Origin: Microcystis elabens FACHB-917
GTDB lineage: Bacteria > Cyanobacteriota > Cyanobacteriia > PCC-6307 > Cyanobiaceae
Assembly: GCF_014698445.1 (NCBI RefSeq)
Contig: NZ_JACJSZ010000020.1
Location: 1-51,207, forward strand
Length of the DNA: 51,207 bases
Direction: 5' to 3'
Shown: piece after piece, positions 43,415 to 51,207 of the stretch
Layout of the letters: each line of letters starts with the position of its first letter
How positions within the stretch are numbered: the stretch's first letter is position 1
Made by a program: the position numbers and the translations under genes
The notes under the pieces: generated by a model
What the model saw: only the letters and a program-made list of their open reading frames with translations
Told to the model about the DNA's origin: nothing
The model's database searches: none

Positions 43415-45115
43415 TTAGCGGCTGAACACCATCGGCACCGGCGAGCTGCTATAACCCCGACCCCGCCAGAACTGCGCCTCGATCCAGAGCACCCCCTGGC
43501 AGAAGGCATCCACCTGGTCGTCCACTCCTCCCCGGGGCGAGAAAGTCAGCAGCTCCTCGATCAACGAGTCTGCCTTGCGGGCAAAGCGCACCTGGCCCGC
43601 CTCCACAAGGGGAGCCACGGCATGGGCACGGGAGGCCTTGCTGCCCTTGGGCGGGATGGCGATCAGGCCCGGCACTTGGCGCTTGAGCAGCTGGCAGACG
43701 GCCGGGCCGTTGGCGGCGTCCTCGATCAGCACCGCGTGGGGCCGCAGGCCCTGGCGCTCCAGCGAGGCCAACGAGGCCAACAGGAACTTGATCACCCCCG
43801 GCAGGTCCAGCTGCTGTCGATGGGACCAGAGCGCCTCGATCTGTAGCTCCGCCCATGGGTCTGGGCCGCCAGAAGGGGGGTGAGTTGCGTTCACACCCTT
43901 GCTCGCTCCTTGGGCTCCGGCCGCGCTGGCAGCCAGCGCAAGACCCTGGCGCCGCGCATCGACGGCCGGGTGACGCTGCGGCTCCAGAAGACCCAGCAGG
44001 GCAAAGCCGCAGGCGTCGTTCTCCTTGCCGTCCTTGAAGCTCAGGTCGCAGCTCAGCACCAACGGTGCGTAGCGGCGCGGCTGGCCCAGGGCGATCGGCA
44101 GTGGCGGCTGGATCCAGTCCTTGCGGAACAGCAGACCCTCCGCCGGGCTGGGCCTCTGTTGGTAGAGGGCGTTCCACCAGTAGGAGCCCAGGCGGGTGCG
44201 GATGCGCTGCAGCACAACCAGCGGCACCCGCTCGGGGCAGAGGGGTTCACCGGGTTGGCGCCAGTCGGCCACTTTCGTGCAGGTATGCGGAATCTGCATA
44301 GAAATTGCCTCGGGCTCGGCGATGGCCGGCAGGTTCAGCACCGTCCAGTGCTCCGGGTTCTCTTCTGCCTCCTGCTCGAGTAGCCAGGCGGTCATGTCGT
44401 GGTGGTCCCAGCGGGTCTGCACCACCACCTGCGCTGCCGGCAGCAGCGCCCCCTTTGCTGTGAGGCCGGGTTCGGCGCGGGTGAACCAGACGCTCTTGAG
44501 CCAGTCGATCAGTCGCTCCCGCTGCAGCGCCGACTTGGCATCCTCAGGACCCTTGTAGGGGTCATCGATGATGCCGAGGTTGTAGCCCTTGCCCGTGAAC
44601 GGCCCCCTCACGCCGGCGGCGATGCAGCCGCCTCGCTGGGGGGTAAGCCAGTTGCCCACCGCCGCAGAGTCCTTGGAGAGGGCGTGGCCGGTGAGGCGGT
44701 AGTAGTGGCGAGCCTCCCGGCTGTGGGCGTAGGCAAGCTCACCGGAGTAGCTGGCGATGGCGCAGAACAGCTCCGGATGCCGACTCACCCAGTAGGCCGG
44801 GAACAGGCGCGACACCAGCTGGCTTTTTCCATGGCGGGGCGGACAGCAGACGATCAGGCGCGTCAGCTGCCCGTCGGCCACTTGCTGCAGAAGGTCGATC
44901 AGCAGCTCAGAGAGCCGGTGGAACTGGAACGAGGGGAAGGCGCTGCGGATGAAGTCGCGGAACAGCTGGCCTTGGCGGGTCGTTGTCGCCCGGTCGGGAT
45001 CGGGAACGCCCAGCAGACCCCAGTCGGCCCAGAGGTCGGTGGCGGGGTCCAGCAGCAGCCCGCCATCAGTCGGGACGTTCGCTGTCGGCCGCAGGGTGGA
45101 GGCAACGCGACCCAT
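43415..45115 (-). CDS. terminase large subunit
   Basis: 566 residues. The ATPase domain has Walker A CCPPRHGKS and Walker B LGIIDDP, with coupling motif VVVQTRWDHHD. The RNase H-like nuclease domain follows, with DLSFKDG, then LIEDAANG, then GVDDQVDAF as the acidic catalytic residues. Both active sites look intact. The protein packages phage DNA through the portal. Its ATG overlaps the small-subunit stop by one base. Between the domains lies an Ala/Gln-rich insert (around residues 395-425) that is probably a linker. Confidence 0.93.
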   Translation of the reverse strand: MGRVASTLRPTANVPTDGGLLLDPATDLWADWGLLGVPDPDRATTTRQGQLFRDFIRSAFPSFQFHRLSELLIDLLQQVADGQLTRLIVCCPPRHGKSQLVSRLFPAYWVSRHPELFCAIASYSGELAYAHSREARHYYRLTGHALSKDSAAVGNWLTPQRGGCIAAGVRGPFTGKGYNLGIIDDPYKGPEDAKSALQRERLIDWLKSVWFTRAEPGLTAKGALLPAAQVVVQTRWDHHDMTAWLLEQEAEENPEHWTVLNLPAIAEPEAISMQIPHTCTKVADWRQPGEPLCPERVPLVVLQRIRTRLGSYWWNALYQQRPSPAEGLLFRKDWIQPPLPIALGQPRRYAPLVLSCDLSFKDGKENDACGFALLGLLEPQRHPAVDARRQGLALAASAAGAQGASKGVNATHPPSGGPDPWAELQIEALWSHRQQLDLPGVIKFLLASLASLERQGLRPHAVLIEDAANGPAVCQLLKRQVPGLIAIPPKGSKASRAHAVAPLVEAGQVRFARKADSLIEELLTFSPRGGVDDQVDAFCQGVLWIEAQFWRGRGYSSSPVPMVFSR

Positions 45116-45663
45116 CAGCTCTTCGCCTCGGGGGGCTTGATCGGGGCCCGCAGCAGCCCGCCGATCTCAGCGATCACCCGGAACGCGCCGACGGCGGCAT
45201 TGAACTGGCCTGCATCCATCGCCCGCCGGGCGCAGTCATTGAGGGCAAAGATCTGCTCGGCCTGGTGGCGGCGCCGGTCAGAGATCAGCTCCTCCACCAT
45301 CCGCTGACGCGCCAGGGCCAGGTAGCGGCTGATCGTTTTGATGTTGGTGATTCCCCAGTTCTGGGCTGCTTTTTCCCTGATCTGCGCCAACGGCAGCCGC
45401 TGGGCAATCCACAGCTGCGCCTCAGCGATGCGTGTCTCCACCTCCATGTGGGTGGCTCGGGGCTTGTGGGTCTGGCTTCGGCGCCCCCGCGGTGGGTTGC
45501 CCTTCCCCACTGGCCTGCTGGGATCGGCAGCCGGCCAGACGGGCTGTCCATCGTCGTCCTGCTGGGGTGGCGCCTGGCGCAGCTCGTCCAGCAACGCCTG
45601 GTCGGCATCCAGGGTCTGGGGTTCGCCGCTGCCAGCTGGCCTGGCTGGGGCCCGGCGGCTCAC
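45115..45663 (-). CDS. terminase small subunit-like protein
   Basis: 182 residues from a GTG start. The N-terminal ~70 residues are Pro/Gln/Asp-rich and disordered. The rest is helical, with an HTH-like pattern (LAQIREKAAQNWGITNIKTI) and a C-terminal helix pair (ALNDCARRAMDAGQFNAAV). The position directly upstream of the large terminase and the DNA-binding look support the call. A specific family was not recognised. Confidence 0.75.
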   Translation of the reverse strand: MSRRAPARPAGSGEPQTLDADQALLDELRQAPPQQDDDGQPVWPAADPSRPVGKGNPPRGRRSQTHKPRATHMEVETRIAEAQLWIAQRLPLAQIREKAAQNWGITNIKTISRYLALARQRMVEELISDRRRHQAEQIFALNDCARRAMDAGQFNAAVGAFRVIAEIGGLLRAPIKPPEAKS

Positions 45664-46019
45664 AGCAGTCCCTCACGCAGGATCAGCCGCACATAGGCGG
45701 CCCACTGCTCGGGGGTGAGCACCACCCGCCAGGTGCCGCCGCGGAAGCGCACCAACGTCGCCGCGAACGGCACAGCGGCGTGCTCGGCCTGCAGGGCGGC
45801 CTCGTCTGGTTTGAGGCGCGCTGCGGCAGCAGTGTTGGCCCAGCTGGCGACCTGAATCACATGGGCTGGCACGCCATCGAGGTCGCCGGTGTCACCGCCG
45901 GCCGTGGTGGTGCGGCCGGCGCCGAGCTTGCGGCGCACTACCAGACCCAGCAGATCGCTCAGCAGCTGGGCCGCTTCCCGCTCGGCCGCATCCCCCTTGC
46001 GCTTCTGGGGATTGGCCAT
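45660..46019 (-). CDS. small PD-(D/E)XK-like (resolvase-type) nuclease
   Basis: 119 residues. KRKGDAAEREAAQLLSDLLG and GAGRTTTAGGDTGDLDG follow the pattern of phage Holliday-junction resolvase-like proteins: a helix with conserved Glu, then Gly-Asp. The expected E/Q-x-K strand is HVIQVASW, where the Lys is not in its usual place, so activity is uncertain. It lies between the terminase small subunit and a helical 119-aa protein, which fits a role in DNA packaging or recombination. Confidence 0.65.
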   Translation of the reverse strand: MANPQKRKGDAAEREAAQLLSDLLGLVVRRKLGAGRTTTAGGDTGDLDGVPAHVIQVASWANTAAAARLKPDEAALQAEHAAVPFAATLVRFRGGTWRVVLTPEQWAAYVRLILREGLL

Positions 46020-46022
46020 GGT

Positions 46023-46382
46023 TCAGCTCCGGCCCGGCTTGATCGTCCAGAACGCCTTGCCCTGCTTCTCCGTGGCAGTGCCGGTGGCGACCGCCAGCCG
46101 CTGGGCCTCCTTGAGGGCCTGCTCCTGCTGTTGCAGCGGCTCGGGGTAGGCGTAGCTGGTGCGCCCGGCCGACCAGCAGAAGCTGCAGCCGTTGTGGGAG
46201 AAGGAGGCATCCAGCTCGCCGGCCTCCAGGGCCCCGCTGAGCTGCTCCAGCAGCGGGGAGAGCTCGGCCTCGATCACCTTCTGCTGCAGCTTGAGGACCG
46301 TGATGCGATCGAGCAGCGCGTCGAGCGCGGCGCCCGCCAGGGGGGCAGCCAGAGGAGCAGCGCTCGCGGTGGTGGCAGCCAT
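46023..46382 (-). CDS. hypothetical phage protein (119 aa)
   Basis: The ATG at 46382 (MAATTASAAPLAAPLAGAAL) is preferred to the longer frame. A helical segment (LDRITVLKLQQKVIEAELSP) precedes FSHNGCSFCWSAGRTSYAYP, with a C-x2-C pair and aromatic residues, and the end is polar (ATEKQGKAFWTIKPG). Proteins of this layout occur in phages beside recombination/nuclease genes. Its function is unknown. Confidence 0.6.
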   Translation of the reverse strand: MAATTASAAPLAAPLAGAALDALLDRITVLKLQQKVIEAELSPLLEQLSGALEAGELDASFSHNGCSFCWSAGRTSYAYPEPLQQQEQALKEAQRLAVATGTATEKQGKAFWTIKPGRS

Positions 46383-46478
46383 CAGCAGAGCCAGCGAAGG
46401 AGCAAAAAGGCGCAGGCAAGCGACCTGCAACAAACCATAGCGGCTCGATAGTCCGAGCACATGGGTTCGGACAGTGGA

Positions 46479-47183
46479 TCACCACGGCCGGAACCTGCTC
46501 ACGTAGCCCGCCCACGCCGCTGCCCAGGCCGCCAGGCATTCCTCGCGGGAATAGAGCGGCGAGATGCGGGTCTCCCCAGGCCGGGCCCAGATCGTCTGGC
46601 CGGCGTCGTAATGCACGCCCCAGGTGGCCTCCAGTGCCATGTAGCCGCCCAGTTGGGCGCGGGTGCAGTAGCTGCCCGAGCCGGGCCGCGAGAGGGTCTT
46701 GAGGTCGGCGAGCACTCGCAGGCCGCCGGCGTGCTGGATGTAGCCGGTGTCGTAGGTGCCGGCCAGGTTGCGGACCATGCAGCAGGTAGGGCGCTCGGAG
46801 GCGATCACCGTCACCTGCTGCCAGTGGTGGTGGGCCAGCAGCGGCTCGATCCAGTCCCGGTAGTCGCCCGAGCGCAGGTTCTCCAGCTGGCGGTTTGCCT
46901 TCTGGCGGTGCTGGTGCAGGGGATGGAAGCGGCTGTGCAGCAGCGCCTCCAGCGCCAGGTGCACGGTGTGGCCCCTCGGCTCCCAGAGGTGGCGGGTGGC
47001 CTCGATGCGGGCCATCGCCCAGTCGCTCTTGGCTGAGCCGACCACGCCGGTGACGGACACGGCGAACAGGTGCTCCCCCAGCCAGTAGCGGTGCTCCGGG
47101 TCAGTACGCCGCAGGCCTGGGATCGGCCTGAGCCAGGGACCAGCCGAGATGGTGAGCGGACTGGCTGTCGTGTGCTGCACCAT
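46479..47183 (-). CDS. RecB/Cas4-like PD-(D/E)XK exonuclease
   Basis: 234 residues from the ATG at 47183. The helix with WAMARIEATRHLWEPRGHTV opens the fold. The active-site strands are YDTGYIQHAGGLRVLADLKT (Asp, then D-x-K) and the following CTRAQLGGYMALEA is the Gln-Tyr motif of RecB-family nucleases. Such exonucleases in phages work in recombination or DNA processing beside a helicase-primase. Its start codon overlaps the stop of the repeat-rich ORF by one base. Confidence 0.8.
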   Translation of the reverse strand: MVQHTTASPLTISAGPWLRPIPGLRRTDPEHRYWLGEHLFAVSVTGVVGSAKSDWAMARIEATRHLWEPRGHTVHLALEALLHSRFHPLHQHRQKANRQLENLRSGDYRDWIEPLLAHHHWQQVTVIASERPTCCMVRNLAGTYDTGYIQHAGGLRVLADLKTLSRPGSGSYCTRAQLGGYMALEATWGVHYDAGQTIWARPGETRISPLYSREECLAAWAAAWAGYVSRFRPW

Positions 47184-47548
47184 CACCAGATCCTCACGTG
47201 AAGCACTAAAAACTTGTGATTCTTTAGAACCCGTTGCGGCGCAGTGGATCTGAGAGGATCCAGGACGAGTGAAACTTTGTGATTCTTGTGAAACCGCTGC
47301 GCCGCAAGGGTTTCACAAGTTTCCAGGTTGTTTCCGCCCGCCGCCGTGCGTGAGAACGCCTGCGCTGGAGAGGGTTTCAAAGTTTCCGAAGTTTCCAGCC
47401 CTCTTGGGAGCCGGAGAAATAGGGCGCCAGCGCAGCTGAGGGGCAGGCAGGGCCTCAAAGAATCCCAAGTTTCCAGGTTGTTTCCAGCGGCCATGAAGCG
47501 CCAGAACGCTTGCGCTGGAAGGGCTCCACAAGAATCCGAAGTTTCCAT
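47183..47548 (-). CDS. repeat-rich ORF, doubtful protein (121 aa)
   Basis: It fits exactly between the primase-helicase stop (2 bp gap) and the exonuclease start (1 base shared), which argues for translation. However, its sequence is a set of degenerate repeats (AGNNLETWDSL, GGNNLETCETL; FHKNHK, LKNHK) that mirror DNA repeats of about 150 bp, so the region may instead be a cis-acting site. No fold is evident. Confidence 0.35.
   Translation of the reverse strand: METSDSCGALPAQAFWRFMAAGNNLETWDSLRPCLPLSCAGALFLRLPRGLETSETLKPSPAQAFSRTAAGGNNLETCETLAAQRFHKNHKVSLVLDPLRSTAPQRVLKNHKFLVLHVRIW
47317..47547. repeat. ~150-bp imperfect tandem repeat, possible replication-origin region
   Basis: Three blocks recur at the same 150-bp spacing: AAGTTTCCAGGTTGTTTCC (47317-47335, 47467-47485), AGAACGC(C/T)TGCGCTGGA (47353-47369, 47503-47519) and TCCGAAGTTTCCA (47385-47397, 47535-47547). 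Further degenerate pieces (GTGATTCTT, GCGGCGCA) lie to the left, to ~47210. It lies just after the primase-helicase gene, a common site for iterons or initiation repeats. Coding and origin roles are both possible. Confidence 0.7.
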
Positions 47549-47550
47549 CC

Positions 47551-50080
47551 CTAGAGTTCGAACTCACGTGCCAGCCATTCCGCACCGGCTGCACTGAGGC
47601 CATAGCGCAGGTAGTAGCTCTGACTGCCGGTTGAGACGCGGGTGGTTGTCACCAGGCCGTCGAGCTTCCCGAGAAACCGACCAAGGGTCTTGTAGGCGCT
47701 CAGGGCCTCTGCTTCGAGATCTCTCATCAGCCGTGCTTCCGCCGGCGCCAGGTCAATGGCCTGCAGCAGCTCCAGCAGGCCCACCCCGGCCAGACCGTTG
47801 GTGTGCAGGGCCTGGAGATAACGCAGGGCCTCCTTCTGCTTCTCGCTGGCCTTGCGCACCCGCTGGGCGGCGCGATCGAGATCGCTCTCCTGCTCCTGCT
47901 GCTCCTGCAGGTCGTCGTAGGTGCCCAGCCGGGCAAAGGACCCGGTGTTGCCGTCGATCGCCACCACCAGATCCGCGGGTGGGCCGGAGCGGGCTTCGCG
48001 CACCAGGCGGCGCTGGGGTGAATCCTTGATCAGCCGGTTGCCCTTGGCCAGGTAGTGGAGGGTCAGGATCGTGTTGGCGGCCCCGGCGATGGCGTTGTGG
48101 CCCGAGAGGGCCTCGGTGCCGGTGGTGTCGTTGGCCTTATTGCAGTGGTGGATCAGCAGCAGCGTGCCGCCGGCATCGGTGATCTGGTGCTTGAGGTCGT
48201 AGACCAGCGACCCCATCTCCGGGTCGTTCTCGCCAAAGCAGCAGCTGCGAGTGATCGAGCGCAGTGAATCGAGGATCACCACCGCGCCAGGGTGTTCGCC
48301 CAGGCAGGCCAGCAGGGCATCGAGGTTGGCCTCGGTGGCCCGGAAGCGGCGCGACCAGAGCAGCAAGGGGTGATCCCAGATCCCCAGTTGCTGCAGCATC
48401 TGGGCGGTGTCGCCATCGCCCTGGTCATCGGTCACCAGGATCACCGGCCGCGGTTCCTCCGGCGCCCCGAACCCGAGAAAGTCCTCGGCGCAGAGCAGGC
48501 AGCGAGCCAGGGCATGCACCAGCCGCGTCTTGCCCACCTTGGCCCGGCCGCCCACGATCGAGAGGTCGCGGCGGGGAATGCAGCCGGGGATCTCCCAGGC
48601 CACCACCGGTTGCGGCATCGCCAGGCGTTCAGCCTGATCGAGACCGCGAAAGCGGTTGCCGTTGCGCAGGTCGTGTGCCTCAAGGATCAGCTGGCCGATC
48701 TCCTGCAGCCGCAGGGCGGTCTTGAGTTGCAGGGCTGAATGGGCCTCGCGCACGCGGGCCGAGCGGCGCAGGCTGTTGCGCTCGCGGCCCACCAGGGATC
48801 GGATGCAGTGCTCCAAGGCGTTCAGGCGGCGGTTAATCGGTAGGTGCACCTTTCCCCAGCGCACCCGGGTGTCGGGCCTGGGGGAGAAACGCTGCGGGCC
48901 AGGCCCGGAACCCTTGGTGCCCTTGGCATTGCTGGTGCGGTCGCTGCCCTTGCCACCCGGATGGCGCCCGCCGGTGTCGCCCTGGCTTCGGCGGCTGCCT
49001 GTGGTCTGCGCTCCAGGTGGCCTGGGGGTGTGAGACGGCTCCGGTGGCAACCAGCCGTGCTGACGTGCATGGAACCAGAAGGTGGCGGCGCTGATCTGCT
49101 CGCCGCCGGAGCTGGCCACCTGGCGGATGTCCCAGCCGCAGCTGGCGGAAGGGCTGTGGGCCTCCATCAGGGCGATCGCCAGCTCACGGTCGTGGCCGGC
49201 CTGCTCGCAGGCCTGGATCAACCCCCAGAGGAGGTTGCGGTAATCGGCGTAGGTGTTGCTGCCGGCCACGCGGCGGGGGATGGCGGCCAGGGCACTGCGG
49301 ATCTGCTCCAGCGGCCTTGGCGGCCCGAAGTCCTCGTCGCCAAGCTCGGGCAGTGGAATCCCAGTGCCTGGACCCTCGCTGGCCTCCTCCAGGGGGATGG
49401 CGTGCTGCCGCGCCGGGCCTGCAACGGGTTCGGCGAACTCATCGGGCAGCAGGGCCAGGGCGATGTCACCCGGCGTGTAGCGCTGGCCGCTCACGTGCAC
49501 CAGCTCCACCAGAGCGGTGGGCTGCCCGCTGGCATCCACGTACCAGCAGCCCGGCAGCCGCATCACCCTCGAGGCGTCCTTGCAGTGGGGATCACCGCCG
49601 GCGTAGGCGATCAGCTCCGCCGGCGTAGGCGATCAGCTCCGCCTGCAGCGGCGCCCACTCCTTTGGCGGGATGGGCTGCTCCAGCAGCCAGTAGCAATGG
49701 GCTGACTTGCCGCCGCTGAGCACGATCAGCGAAGGCTCCGGCAGCCCCAGCTCGCGCCAGGCGTTCAGCTGCCAGGCGATCGGCCTGTCGTCCCATTCCA
49801 CAAAGAACGCCCGGCAGGCCGTGATTTCGCTCTTGCGGTCGCCGCCGTCGTTGATCACCAGGTAGATGCCGCGGCCTTCCCGCTGCCACTGCTCCGCCAC
49901 CGCCAGCTCGAAGGGCCCTTTTCGGGCACCGATCACCGCCTTGGCGGGGTTGGCGCGGTGGGGGAAGGCACGCAGCCGGGCGCTGGCAGGGTCCTTGCCC
50001 AGCAGGGAGAGGAACTGCTGGGCGGCAGCGCGGTCGATGCAGGCCTGAGCCGGGGCAGCGGCCGCTTCAGCGCTGGCCAT
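47551..50080 (-). pseudogene. prophage primase-helicase (AEP primase, PriCT-like, RepA-type ATPase), frameshifted by 22-bp duplication
   Basis: The N-terminal part (start ATG 50080) is a RepB/AEP-type primase: GIYLVINDGGDRKSEITACR, FVEWDD and LSGGKSAHCYWLLE are the catalytic strands. The C-terminal part (47551-49566) has a PriCT-like helical domain (YADYRNLLWGLIQACEQAG), a basic linker and a RepA/DnaB-like ATPase: Walker A GGRAKVGKT, Walker B VVILDSL and LLLIHHCNK. A 22-bp unit is tandemly duplicated at 49596-49617 and 49618-49639, which shifts the frame. With one unit removed, LIAYAGG joins DPHCKDASRVMRLPGCW in frame and yields one 835-residue protein. The duplication could be a mutation, an assembly artefact or a reversible switch. 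Confidence 0.85.
49596..49639. repeat. 22-bp tandem duplication in the primase-helicase gene
   Basis: Two perfect adjacent copies (49596-49617, 49618-49639), beginning CGCCGGCGTAGGCGATCAGC, plus four matching bases of a third. It is the cause of the frameshift in the surrounding gene. Confidence 0.95.
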
Positions 50081-50288
50081 CGAGCCCCTGGCGCTGGCGG
50101 GGCTTGCTGGCGAGCTGCTCGCGTTCCATCGCCTCGGCCACGATCAGCCTGATCACCGAGGAACGCGAGAGCACACCGCCCCGGGTGCGCGCATCCAGCC
50201 AGTCCCGCTGCTCAAGCGTGAACTGCACGGAGAGCGGGGTCATCATCGAGGGCATGGAAACCTCGGCATGGCGAATCAGCTTATTCAT
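50067..50288 (-). CDS. ribbon-helix-helix regulator (CopG/Arc-like, 73 aa)
   Basis: PLSVQFTLEQRDWLDARTRG forms the ribbon and first helix, and SRSSVIRLIVAEAMEREQL the second helix, a standard RHH fold. The end overlaps the primase start by 14 bp. It is the first minus-strand gene, with only 43 bp to the divergent DUF2786 gene, so it probably controls one or both of these promoters. Confidence 0.78.
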   Translation of the reverse strand: MNKLIRHAEVSMPSMMTPLSVQFTLEQRDWLDARTRGGVLSRSSVIRLIVAEAMEREQLASKPRQRQGLDGQR

Positions 50289-50331
50289 GCTGGCACAGAC
50301 TCGCTAAGCTGATCCGGTTGGCGAATAGGGC
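50289..50331. promoter_or_regulatory. divergent control region of the early genes
   Basis: Only 43 bp lie between the start codons of the RHH regulator (minus) and the DUF2786 gene (plus). Promoters must therefore overlap each other or lie inside the coding sequences; no clear -10/-35 pair could be fixed by eye. Confidence 0.4.
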
Positions 50332-50682
50332 ATGGTCGACAGCGCAGCGGCGGATCGGGCAGCGGAGAAGGTCCGCAAGCTGGTGGCCATGAGCGCCTCA
50401 CCCCACCTGGAGGAGGCGCGCACCAGCGCTTTCCTGGCCTGTCGCCTGATCCGCGAGCACGGCCTGCAGGTCAGCGGGCACCCTCCCTCTGCAGCGTCCG
50501 CGCCAGGAGTGCCGACGGCAGGGGTGCCCCACAGGCAGCCCACAGCCGACCCCCATGGCTTTTGCCGCATCCGCGTCCGCCATCCCGGCCATTGCCGCTG
50601 TTGCGGCAAACCGATTACCCCAGGGGAGTGGGCGTTGTGGTGCCGTGGCAATGGCTTGCGTCACCCGCTCTGCACCCCCTGA
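50332..50682 (+). CDS. DUF2786-like protein with C-terminal zinc-finger-like motif (116 aa)
   Basis: The N-terminal ~50 residues match DUF2786: AAEKVRKLVAMSASPHLEEA then SAFLACRLIREHGL. After a Pro-rich linker the C-terminal ~40 residues show HCRCCGKPITPGEWALWC then GLRHPLC, a probable zinc site. DUF2786 proteins are frequent in phages and plasmids with no established role. It is divergent from the RHH gene and overlaps the next ORF. Confidence 0.8.
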   Translation: MVDSAAADRAAEKVRKLVAMSASPHLEEARTSAFLACRLIREHGLQVSGHPPSAASAPGVPTAGVPHRQPTADPHGFCRIRVRHPGHCRCCGKPITPGEWALWCRGNGLRHPLCTP

Positions 50683-51182
50683 GCCGCTGTTGCGCCGCCG
50701 AGATCCAGCAGGCTTTACAAGCGCTGCTGGCCGGAGAGGCCTTCCTGGCGGACGGGCCCTGGAGTGAGATCTGGTGGGGACGGATGCGGCTCGATCTGGC
50801 CAGCGGCTGGCAGCTGGAGATCGCGATCGAGCGTGACCAGCTCGGCGCGCTGCTCTGGGCGCAGGCGCCAGGCGGCCGTGATTGGGTCTACGGCTGCCAA
50901 CGCGACGACTGGACCCTGGGGCCCGACAGCCGCATCGTCGAGCCCGTGGCGTTGCTGGAGCCGGAACAGCGCCAGCAGCTGGAGCGGCTGCTGCGCGAGG
51001 CCATTTGCTGGCCTACGCCGGTGGTCACCTGCGGTTGGGTGGTGCCGATGGGCAAGGTGAAACCGTCGCCATACGCCCGGCGTGGAGGGCGGCGCCAAGC
51101 CCATCGCCCCGTCACCAGCGCTGGTCGAGGCAAGTCAGGCCGACCGTCCAGGACAGGGTCGCCAGCGCCCACACCGCTCTGA
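50637..51182 (+). CDS. hypothetical prophage protein (181 aa)
   Basis: Not recognised. The frame is open from 50562; the GTG at 50637 is chosen because AGGGGAG lies 8-9 bp before it and the stretch earlier overlaps the DUF2786 gene. Residues ~15-130 look folded: EIQQALQALLAGEAFLADGP, WSEIWWGRMRLDLASGWQLE, DWVYGCQRDDWTLGPDS and LEPEQRQQLERLLREAI. The C-terminal ~45 residues are basic and Pro/Ser-rich. It follows the DUF2786 gene in the early operon. Nothing fixes its function. Confidence 0.6.
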   Translation: MVPWQWLASPALHPLSRCCAAEIQQALQALLAGEAFLADGPWSEIWWGRMRLDLASGWQLEIAIERDQLGALLWAQAPGGRDWVYGCQRDDWTLGPDSRIVEPVALLEPEQRQQLERLLREAICWPTPVVTCGWVVPMGKVKPSPYARRGGRRQAHRPVTSAGRGKSGRPSRTGSPAPTPL

Positions 51183-51207
51183 AGCAGGCACGTCAGCAGT
51201 TCATGGT

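Larger units (their letters stand above)
14095..51207. mobile_element. prophage region, right end outside window
   Basis: Hallmark genes lie together: endolysin (16.9 kb), large terminase (43.4 kb), portal (39.1 kb), major capsid (31.6 kb), collagen-like fibre (27.2 kb), primase-helicase (47.6 kb) and divergent early regulators (50.3 kb). Structural and replication genes form one long minus-strand series from ~50.3 to 24.2 kb; accessory and lysis genes run on the plus strand from 14.2 to 24.2 kb. No integrase, att repeat or tape-measure gene was seen, and the left limit is set only by the change in gene style after the HNH gene. At least one core gene (primase-helicase) is broken, so the prophage may be defective. 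Confidence 0.65.

Noticed and set aside
47210-47550. CRISPR array
   Set aside because: The repeat period is about 150 bp, the blocks are short and partly degenerate, and no cas genes or regular spacers exist.

Overview
The window looks like a GC-rich picocyanobacterial chromosome of the Cyanobium / freshwater Synechococcus type. The basis is high GC, many HIP1-like GCGATCGC sites, a Nif11-type small protein and overall coding style. The exact taxon is inferred. No rRNA, tRNA or CRISPR array was recognised.

Left part (1-13276, plus strand): after the 3' end of a possible LysR-type gene comes a defence-type operon. It encodes a SNF2-type helicase with a DUF3883-like C-terminus (961-4476), a DUF1156 adenine-specific DNA methyltransferase (4480-7551) and a DUF499 ATPase with an N-terminal HEPN-like domain (7559-10939). 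The helicase/methyltransferase pair resembles class 1 DISARM, but drmA, drmB and drmC are absent and DUF499 takes their place. The operon is damaged: an in-frame TAG interrupts the helicase just before its DESH box, a 154-bp MITE with 8-bp target duplications sits four codons past the methylase catalytic motif, and another in-frame TAG lies near the methylase C-terminus. Five small co-directional genes follow: an unknown, a TerB-like/glycine-zipper protein, two small helical proteins and an HExxH metallopeptidase. A convergent HNH endonuclease gene closes the region.

Middle part (14.1-24.2 kb, plus strand): a prophage-type accessory arm with an ArdC-like antirestriction protein, a small unknown, a sigma-70-like factor, a small holin-position protein, an endolysin fusing GH24 muramidase to a C39-like peptidase, a Cys-rich phage/plasmid protein, the IetAS-type AAA ATPase plus subtilase defence pair, and small ORFs. 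Several of these genes are preceded, 30-50 bp upstream of the start codon, by a strong hairpin whose outer arms usually read CAAGG / CCTTG.

Right part (24.2-50.3 kb, minus strand): the body of a tailed-phage-like prophage. In transcription order it has a ribbon-helix-helix protein, a primase-helicase split by a 22-bp tandem duplication, a repeat-rich ORF, a RecB-like nuclease, a PD-(D/E)XK-like small protein, small and large terminase, a partial sigma-like protein, an A/T-rich putative nuclease cargo gene, portal, a LysM/HTH fusion, scaffold, a Zn-finger protein, a transglutaminase-like protein, major capsid, decoration/fibre genes including a collagen-like fibre, and a Nif11-like ORF. Divergent plus-strand early genes (a DUF2786 protein and an unknown) start at 50.3 kb. 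No integrase or att site was seen, so the prophage probably continues beyond 51207.

Taken together, the window juxtaposes a decaying chromosomal defence island with a prophage carrying its own defence (IetAS, a possible nuclease) and counter-defence (ArdC). A second copy of the same MITE lies in the prophage, so the element has moved in both regions.
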